From Ktedonobacterales bacterium (GTDB lineage: Bacteria > Chloroflexota > Ktedonobacteria > Ktedonobacterales > JADMIN01): a DNA stretch of 5,625 bases. The stretch spans positions 1 to 5,625 of the forward strand of contig JANWHL010000036.1 in the NCBI GenBank assembly GCA_025450405.1. The letters are read 5' to 3'. The translations under genes were made by a program, and so were the position numbers. The notes below the pieces were generated by a model. That model was not told the origin of the DNA, ran no database searches, and saw only the letters and a list, made by a program, of their open reading frames with translations. This document shows, one piece after another, positions 1-5,625 of this stretch; position 1 is the stretch's first letter, and every line of letters starts with the position of its first letter.

Positions 1-250
1 GAAGCGGGTCAGCCACCACGCCGCCCACGCGGGCGGCCGTGCAAACGGCGGGACACGGCTGATGTCACAGAGGATACGGACTGTACGAACGCATGATCGT
101 GGCGTCCGCGCGCCCCAGGGGAGGAGCCCCGCACGCACCGAACCCCTTTCCGCGTCGCTCTGTTCTCCACGCTCGACGTTGGCGACCAGGGTCACGCGAA
201 GCACCACCAAGCACTCACACGACAGTCAGATAAGGTCAGGATAGACGAAC
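1..250. other. Non-coding leader upstream of the clp gene
   Basis: I see no supportable gene here. One plus frame is open across most of it, but its product is a low-complexity Arg/Ser/Thr-rich string with no domain-like pattern. Only a weak purine stretch (AGGA at 238-241) precedes the ATG at 251. I found no convincing -35/-10 pair, no CtsR tandem heptads, no complete CIRCE element and no HspR (HAIR) repeat. The segment may be the tail of an upstream intergenic region plus the 5' UTR of the clp gene. Confidence 0.5.
20..37. other. Perfect 7-bp GC hairpin
   Basis: GCCGCCC (20-26) and GGGCGGC (31-37) are exact reverse complements around a 4-base ACGC loop. No T-run follows on the plus strand, so it is not a canonical intrinsic terminator. 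It could be the 3' end signal of a gene to the left of the window, or a chance palindrome in GC-rich DNA. Confidence 0.35.
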
Positions 251-2584
<2,334 letters not shown>

Positions 2585-2613
2585 CCGCCCCAGGGCGTTC
2601 ATAAGTAATGAGG

Positions 2614-2648
2614 GGCCGAGTCCGTGCCAACATGGTGCGGGCCCGGCC
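2614..2648 (+). terminator. Stem-loop after clp gene, possible terminator
   Basis: An outer GGCCG/CGGCC stem (2614-2618 with 2644-2648) is followed by one A/C mismatch. Inside it a 9-bp stem (2620-2628 with 2634-2642, three G-U pairs in RNA) closes a 5-base AACAT loop. It lies 30 bases after the clp stop and before the next gene, where a terminator is expected. Only a short TTT (2659-2661) occurs downstream, so it lacks the classic U-tract. It could be a weak terminator or an mRNA 3'-end stabilising hairpin. Confidence 0.45.
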
Positions 2649-2658
2649 GCTCGCCGTG

Positions 2659-2686
2659 TTTGCGGGGCGGCGGGGTGTGGCATACC
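2659..2686 (+). promoter_or_regulatory. Weak candidate promoter for the toxin-antitoxin cluster
   Basis: A TTTGCG (2659-2664) lies 16 bp before CATACC (2681-2686), which is preceded by TGG, resembling an extended -10 (TGn). Both hexamers match the sigma70 consensus only partly. Support comes mainly from position: just after the stem-loop and about 50 bp before the first DUF433 start. Confidence 0.22.
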
Positions 2687-2734
2687 GTTCAGAGCAGCGG
2701 GGCTTCACGTCCCCCCAGGAAGGCGAGACACACG

Positions 2735-3067
2735 ATGGAAGACGAGCTCCCTGAGCCACGCATAACCACGGACGCGGACATTTTGGGCGGCAAGCCGGTG
2801 ATCGCCGGCACCCGCATCTCGGTCTCGCTTGTCCTTGAAAAGCTGCGCGTCGGGTGGTGCATTGACGAGCCGCTCGAGGAGTACCCGCGGCTGACGGACG
2901 ACCACGTGACTGCGGCGTTGGCTTATGCGGCTGAGCACATGGGAGCACTGGTGGTTTCGCGAAGCTCGTGTTCGATGAGAGCGTCTCGCGGCGGATTGAC
3001 GAGGGGAGACCACGTATGCGGCTCGAGGAGTACTTTGAGGTTGGCGAGCTGGACGCCATTCGGGTAA
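2735..3067 (+). CDS. DUF433 family antitoxin-like protein with aberrant C-terminus
   Basis: The first 68 residues are a textbook DUF433 domain: the ILGGKPVIAGTRISV block (16-30), then a helical stretch, then PRLTDDHVTAALAYAAEH (51-68). DUF433 proteins are small DNA-binding-like antitoxins often paired with DUF5615 PIN-like nucleases. ATG 2735 is chosen because AGGAAGG (2717-2723) lies upstream and the family's N-terminus begins here; the frame is open further upstream, but that stretch looks non-coding. Family members commonly stop soon after the LAYAAE segment. Here the frame runs on for about 42 residues rich in Ser, Arg and Gly that look out of frame, and overlaps the next DUF433 gene by 52 bases. 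The C-terminus probably results from a deletion or frameshift that removed the original stop and most of a partner toxin. The DUF433 assignment is secure; whether the protein still works is not. Confidence 0.8.
   Translation: MEDELPEPRITTDADILGGKPVIAGTRISVSLVLEKLRVGWCIDEPLEEYPRLTDDHVTAALAYAAEHMGALVVSRSSCSMRASRGGLTRGDHVCGSRSTLRLASWTPFG
2959..3000 (+). pseudogene. Possible relic of a DUF5615 toxin N-terminus
   Basis: In a frame different from the upstream DUF433 gene, these bases read AKLVFDESVSRRID. That resembles the conserved first strand and acidic motif of DUF5615 PIN-like toxins (K-hydrophobic-hydrophobic-F-D-E/Q-N-hydrophobic-S), and compares with FPLDENLSPDVV in the intact toxin downstream. 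The similarity ends at once and the frame runs into the second DUF433 gene. The position, directly after an antitoxin's LAYAAE segment, is where a partner toxin would start. It is only about 14 codons, so the match could be chance. Confidence 0.35.
3001..3008 (+). promoter_or_regulatory. Ribosome binding site deciding the second DUF433 start
   Basis: GAGGGGAG lies 7 bases before ATG 3016 and is a strong Shine-Dalgarno match. It favours that ATG over the in-frame GTG at 2968, which would add 16 residues unlike the family and which falls in the toxin-relic segment. Confidence 0.6.
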
Positions 3068-3345
3068 AGGGACGACGCATTGGCCTCGAGCACATTGTCG
3101 AGCGGTACAAGGCGGGGGCGAGTGCCGAGGAGATCGCCGCATACTTCCGCGACCTGGACCTTGAGACCGTGAATGGCGGCATTACCTATTACCTGCACAA
3201 CCAGGCGGAAGTCGATGCCTATCTCGCGCGGATTGCCCAGCGCACCGAGGCATGGATCCGGACAAGTGAAGCGAACCCATCGCCCGCCGCAACGCGTATC
3301 AGCGAACTCAAGCATTCCGAAGCGCGGGAACAACTGGTCCCATGA
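3016..3345 (+). CDS. DUF433 family antitoxin
   Basis: A 109-residue protein that likely neutralises the toxin encoded next to it and may autoregulate the pair. It begins MRLEEYFEV, then DAIRVKGRRIGLEHIVERY (13-31), then an AGASAEEIAAYF helix-turn segment (33-44) and the ITYYLHNQAEVDAYLARI helix (56-73). This is the form of DUF433 common in multicopy pairs of Chloroflexota and Cyanobacteria, and differs from the first DUF433 in the window, which has the shorter GGKPVIAGTR form. The C-terminal 35 residues are polar and probably form the toxin-contacting tail. The stop overlaps the toxin start in ATGA (3342-3345), implying translational coupling. The family call is firm; the antitoxin role is taken from family knowledge. 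Confidence 0.87.
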   Translation: MRLEEYFEVGELDAIRVKGRRIGLEHIVERYKAGASAEEIAAYFRDLDLETVNGGITYYLHNQAEVDAYLARIAQRTEAWIRTSEANPSPAATRISELKHSEAREQLVP

Positions 3346-3701
3346 AGGTGCGCTTCCCCTTGGATGAGAACCTGTCGCCTGATGTGGTCACGGCGCTGAA
3401 GCGGCTCGAAACGGACATTGACGCCGAACGAGTTGGTATGCCTGGGGTGCCACCGCGCGGTACGACCGATCCCGACATTCTGGCGTTCTGTGAGGCGGAC
3501 AAGCGCCTCCTCGTCACAGACAATCGCGCGACCATGCCAGTCTATTTGGCGGCGCATACGGAACACGGCGACCATCACTGGGGTGTATTCGAAACGCGCC
3601 ACGCGCTCTCAATTGGGGAGTTGGCGGCCGAGTTGCACCTGGTCTGGGCGGCCAGTGAGGCCGAAGAGTGGATCGACCGGCTGGAGTGGATTCCGTTCTA
3701 G
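3342..3701 (+). CDS. DUF5615 PIN-like toxin (putative RNase)
   Basis: A 119-residue PIN-like protein, the expected toxin partner of the DUF433 antitoxin just upstream. Visible hallmarks are the N-terminal strand RFPLDENLSPDVV (4-16) with acidic D8-E9, TTDPDILAFCEADKRLLVTDN (41-61) with D43 and D60, and a HHWGVFETR strand (positions 78-86). D8, D43 and D60 are the best candidates for the metal-binding acidic set of PIN-like nucleases. The segment after LLVTD reads NRATMPVYL rather than the D-x-D-F seen in many relatives; I recall this as a DUF5615 subgroup trait rather than decay. It ends EWIPF at full family length, so the gene looks intact. RNA cleavage is inferred from the fold; substrates are unknown. 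The ATG shares ATGA with the antitoxin stop, so the two are co-translated. Confidence 0.85.
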   Translation: MKVRFPLDENLSPDVVTALKRLETDIDAERVGMPGVPPRGTTDPDILAFCEADKRLLVTDNRATMPVYLAAHTEHGDHHWGVFETRHALSIGELAAELHLVWAASEAEEWIDRLEWIPF

Positions 3702-3784
3702 CCGAACGACTTCCACACCTCGGCGAAGCGGCTGCCGCCCAGGACTAGGCGCATGCCCGATTCGAGCGGGCCGGGGACCAGCAT
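3698..3784 (-). pseudogene. Protein-like minus-strand tail, unrecognised
   Basis: In the gap between the toxin and the convergent gene, the minus strand reads MLVPGPLESGMRLVLGGS followed by RFAEVWKSFG and a TAG stop. The stop shares CTAG with the toxin's stop on the other strand, an arrangement seen at genuine convergent gene ends. The 28 residues look more protein-like than the Arg/Cys/Trp-rich reading of the same frame upstream. It may be the last piece of a gene whose body was deleted when neighbouring genes were joined here, a small ORF, or chance. I recognise no family. Confidence 0.22.
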
Positions 3785-3824
3785 GCACCAAGTCGCCGTG
3801 GTGGAGCGGCGAGCGGACCGTCGC

Positions 3825-4400
3825 TCAGCGCGGCCACACACGGCGAAACAGCCCTGGATAGTCCAGCACCAGACCATCCACGTCCACGCGGAGCTCGGTG
3901 GTGTAGCCGGTCGTCAGTCCCTCATACCGATAGGTGCCCTCGTCGCGGCTGGCACTGAGACGCGTGTACCGCTGTCGCTCGGACCGAAGGACGAGGTCTG
4001 CCGTGGCGACATACGCGACCGCGATCTCCGTCGATTCGCCGATGCTGAGGTTCAGGCGGCGGATCGGCAGCGTGTTGGTGAACGGCGTCGCCGTAAAATC
4101 CACATCCCGGCATCCGTCGAGAAGCGGCACCGGCGCCCCCTGGAGTGTGGACCAGCGCCCGTCGGCGTCGACCCGGAGCTTGAGCACGCGCCCCCTGCCC
4201 TCCGCGTCGAGCGTATCGAAACTCACCTCCCGCGTCTCCCACGCCGAATCGCAGCGAATGAGGTAGTGCGCGCGGTACGGGCCCGCTGCCGTCATGCCGA
4301 TCAAGGTGGCATGGGCGGAGACGCCGTCCGGCCCCTCCGCTAGATGCAGATACTCCAATCCAGCGGTCTCCAGGTTTGACCAAACAACCGTCCGCTCCAT
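3825..4400 (-). CDS. Putative glycolipid-binding family protein (DUF1089)
   Basis: A 191-residue protein matching the putative glycolipid-binding family (Pfam PF06475). Hallmarks in order are LEYLHL (15-20), RCDSAWETREV (49-59), DVDFTATPFTNTLPIRRL (99-116), ERQRYTRL (141-148), TYRYEGL (156-162) and the C-terminal DGLVLDYPGLFRRV (175-188). I see no signal peptide or membrane segment, so it is probably cytosolic. The family name comes from a Pseudomonas member; biochemical function is poorly established. ATG at 4400 is chosen because it gives the family N-terminus (WSNLETAGLEYL) and has GGGAGAG a few bases upstream on its strand. The frame stays open upstream to 4694, but that extension has no family resemblance and would overlap the start of the divergent gene. 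It ends convergent with the toxin and is divergent from the EcsC gene, with which it shares a 274-bp control region. Confidence 0.9.
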   Translation of the reverse strand: MERTVVWSNLETAGLEYLHLAEGPDGVSAHATLIGMTAAGPYRAHYLIRCDSAWETREVSFDTLDAEGRGRVLKLRVDADGRWSTLQGAPVPLLDGCRDVDFTATPFTNTLPIRRLNLSIGESTEIAVAYVATADLVLRSERQRYTRLSASRDEGTYRYEGLTTGYTTELRVDVDGLVLDYPGLFRRVWPR

Positions 4401-4477
4401 GGCGCTCTCCCGGGCCGGTGCCCCGCCAATCCGACACGCGCCATGCCGACGACGTCGCCCAGCGTGTGGCTGCCACA

Positions 4478-4507
4478 AGTATCGTCTCCACGAGGCGGCG
4501 AGATCAA
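4478..4507 (-). promoter_or_regulatory. Candidate promoter for the glycolipid-binding gene
   Basis: On the minus strand, TTGATC (4507-4502) and GATACT (4483-4478) are separated by 18 bp, each matching the sigma70 consensus at four of six bases. It would give a leader of about 70 bases before the ATG at 4400. The 13-bp direct repeats begin about 10 bp upstream of this -35, an activator-like position. Confidence 0.35.
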
Positions 4508-4516
4508 CGTGTCCGC

Positions 4517-4547
4517 CCGCCGCCCGGTCCTTCTCCGCCGCCCGGTC
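4517..4547. repeat. Perfect 13-bp direct repeat in divergent region
   Basis: CCGCCGCCCGGTC occurs at 4517-4529 and again at 4535-4547, a period of 18 bp with a CTTCT-type spacer. It lies between the two divergent promoters, about 50 bp from the plus -35 and 10 bp from the minus -35. It could be a pair of regulator sites or a short tandem duplication in GC-rich DNA. Confidence 0.6.
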
Positions 4548-4591
4548 ATTCCAAGCGCCTTCAACGCCCACGTCGCGGACGTCACATCGAG

Positions 4592-4603
4592 AACTCTTGA
4601 GTT
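4592..4603. promoter_or_regulatory. Small inverted repeat over the -35 of the EcsC promoter
   Basis: AACTC and GAGTT are exact complements around a TT centre and cover the -35 hexamer TTGAGT. A regulator bound here would occlude RNA polymerase. With only 5-bp arms it may be coincidental. Confidence 0.3.
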
Positions 4604-4625
4604 GCCTTGCCAGATGCCCTATACT
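4597..4625 (+). promoter_or_regulatory. Sigma70-type promoter for the EcsC gene
   Basis: TTGAGT (4597-4602) and TATACT (4620-4625) are separated by the optimal 17 bp; the -10 matches consensus at five of six bases and the -35 at four. This AT-richer stretch stands out from its GC-rich surroundings. Transcription would start near 4632, giving a leader of roughly 43 bases before the ATG at 4675. Confidence 0.7.
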
Positions 4626-4633
4626 GTGGGCAT
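4614..4633. promoter_or_regulatory. Operator-like inverted repeat centred on the -10 box
   Basis: ATGCCC (4614-4619) and GGGCAT (4628-4633) are perfect complements flanking 8 bp that contain the whole -10 hexamer TATACT. A dimeric repressor on these half-sites would directly block transcription of the EcsC gene. A 20-bp dyad exactly framing the -10 is unlikely by chance, but no regulator gene is visible. Confidence 0.5.
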
Positions 4634-4674
4634 GGTCGCCCGTCTGGCGGCCCGGCCAGGGGGAGGACACGATC

Positions 4675-5625
4675 ATGGCAGGTTCCGACGACACTCCAGT
4701 CCTTGGCGCGCTCGGCGCGCGCGTCGCCTCGCAGGCCCTTCAGGCGCTCCCGCCGGATGTGAAGGAGCTGCTCCAGCCCGGCAAACAGTCTGACCGTATC
4801 AACCGCGCGATCCGCTGGGCGGCCCGCCGCGATCCCGAGGTGCTGCGCCTCCACCGGCAGCACGGCTCGCGCAACGTCCAGTCGCTGGAAGACGTTCGCA
4901 ATGTGCCACTGGATCGCATGGATCACGTCGCGCGCCACATCGCCAAGCGGTACCGCCGCTATGCCGCCTTCACCGGATCCCTTACCGGTCTCCCTGGTGG
5001 TCTCTGGGCGGTCGCCGCGGCCGGCGCGGACGTGCAGCTTACCGCCATTTACGCGGTGCGTATGGCCTCGGGCATCGCGCAGGCGTACGGCTATGATACC
5101 AGCGTCCCCGAGGAGCTGTCGCACCTGGCCGAGGTGCTCGCCCTGGTGGCTGGTGTGGACAGCCTGCGCGGCGTCGGCAACTGGATCTCGCGCGAGGGCC
5201 TGCAGCACCTCCTGCCCGAGATCCTCCCCAAGCTGGTGGCGCGTCTCGGTGCGCAGCTCACCAAAGAGCAGGCCTCGCGCGCGGTCGGACGCCTCATCCC
5301 CGGCGTCGGCGCCGTGGTCGGTGGTGCGATCGACTACACATTCCTTCGTGTCGCCGGCGACAAAGTCATGGGCTACTACCACCACCGCTACCTGGTCGAT
5401 CACGGCCTCGCCCCGGCGGAAACGGTCGAGCCGGGCCACGCCATCGCCGCCATGGCGCCGGGCGCGGGCCGGGCGGTCGCCGCCACGCCCGCGGGCGCGG
5501 CGGCCGGAGCGGACGTGCCGGCCATCGCCGCGCCCCGCAAGCGTGAGCGGCCGCCCGAGCGCTTCGGCGTTTACCTCGCGATCTTCGCCATGATCGCCCT
5601 GGTGATCACCATTGCCGCCTGCGCC
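4675..5625 (+). CDS. EcsC family protein, 3' end beyond window
   Basis: An open frame of 317 codons with no stop before the window edge. The N-terminal region (1-90) is helical and charged. The EcsC-family core follows: FTGSLTGLPGGLWAVAAAGAD (99-119), IYAVRMASGIAQAYGYD (125-141), a helical stretch, then RLGAQLTKEQASRAV (190-204) and LIPGVGAVVGGAIDYTF (207-223), the most typical EcsC block. An Ala/Pro/Gly-rich linker (about 250-296, ending in basic RKRERPPERF) leads to a hydrophobic segment VYLAIFAMIALVITIAACA (299-317), a likely C-terminal membrane anchor cut by the edge. Glycine-rich amphipathic segments around 100-135 and 207-220 suggest membrane association. The family is named after a Bacillus gene next to an ABC transporter; molecular function is unknown. 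ATG 4675 has GGGAGGA (4661-4667) at ideal spacing and sits below the promoter at 4597-4625. It is divergent from the glycolipid-binding gene. Confidence 0.9.
   Translation, partial: MAGSDDTPVLGALGARVASQALQALPPDVKELLQPGKQSDRINRAIRWAARRDPEVLRLHRQHGSRNVQSLEDVRNVPLDRMDHVARHIAKRYRRYAAFTGSLTGLPGGLWAVAAAGADVQLTAIYAVRMASGIAQAYGYDTSVPEELSHLAEVLALVAGVDSLRGVGNWISREGLQHLLPEILPKLVARLGAQLTKEQASRAVGRLIPGVGAVVGGAIDYTFLRVAGDKVMGYYHHRYLVDHGLAPAETVEPGHAIAAMAPGAGRAVAATPAGAAAGADVPAIAAPRKRERPPERFGVYLAIFAMIALVITIAACA

Noticed and set aside
113..130. Alternative CCCC/GGGG/CCCC hairpins in the clp leader
   Set aside because: Four-base stems of pure G/C are expected often by chance in this composition; no riboswitch core or terminator is seen.
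210..232. Possible CIRCE heat-shock element
   Set aside because: Only the left half AGCACTC is present; the expected GAGTGCT after nine bases is absent.
62..244. 60-residue plus-strand open frame in the leader
   Set aside because: Arg/Ser/Thr-rich, with no convincing ribosome binding site and no family-like features.
3811..3826. GAGCG/CGCTC stem at the convergent gene ends, considered as a terminator
   Set aside because: Only five base pairs with no T-run, and it overlaps the stop codon of the minus-strand gene.
4596..4616. Possible HspR HAIR element
   Set aside because: CTTGAGT is present, but the complementary ACTCAAG seven bases later is not.
4401..4694. N-terminal extension of the glycolipid-binding gene
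   Set aside because: The open frame continues, but the extension has no family similarity, runs through both promoters and would overlap the EcsC start.
4582..5439. 285-codon minus-strand open frame
   Set aside because: It lies opposite the EcsC gene, whose plus-frame translation carries the family motifs, ribosome binding site and promoter. The minus product has no recognisable pattern.

Overview
The window is high-GC bacterial DNA holding six genes, at least four of them recognisable at family level, plus well-marked intergenic signals. The mix is a zinc-finger ClpE-type unfoldase, DUF433/DUF5615 toxin-antitoxin genes, a DUF1089-type glycolipid-binding protein and an EcsC-family protein. 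Together with the GC-rich codon use this fits a Chloroflexota (Thermomicrobia-like) genome best. That placement is a judgement from gene content, not a proven assignment; an actinobacterial or other high-GC host is possible.

Layout. Positions 1-250 are a leader with no supported gene; it has one compact GC hairpin. Positions 251-2584 (+) encode a 777-residue Hsp100 ATPase with an N-terminal C4 zinc finger, two complete AAA+ modules, a short UVR-like middle segment and an IGF ClpP-docking tripeptide. A strong stem-loop follows it. Positions 2735-3701 (+) form a compact toxin-antitoxin cluster: a DUF433 gene with an odd C-terminus, a very short apparent relic of a DUF5615 toxin start, a second DUF433 antitoxin with a strong ribosome binding site, and an intact DUF5615 PIN-like toxin overlapping it by ATGA. 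A convergent gap (3702-3824) contains a minus-strand protein-like tail whose stop overlaps the toxin stop. Positions 3825-4400 (-) encode the glycolipid-binding-family protein. It is divergent from an EcsC-family gene (4675 to the window end, +), which is still open at the right edge.

The 274-bp divergent region 4401-4674 is the richest regulatory segment. It has a good sigma70-type promoter for the EcsC gene whose -10 box sits exactly inside a 6+6 bp inverted repeat, a second small inverted repeat across the -35, a perfect 13-bp direct repeat, and a plausible divergent promoter for the glycolipid-binding gene.

Functionally, the ClpE-like ATPase would unfold proteins for ClpP, which is not encoded here. 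The antitoxin/toxin pair is a self-contained module that looks inserted or rearranged. The last two genes may share envelope or lipid-related roles and joint regulation, which is inference. No wholly new system is proven. The best leads are the rearranged tandem DUF433 locus and the operator-like architecture between the last two genes.
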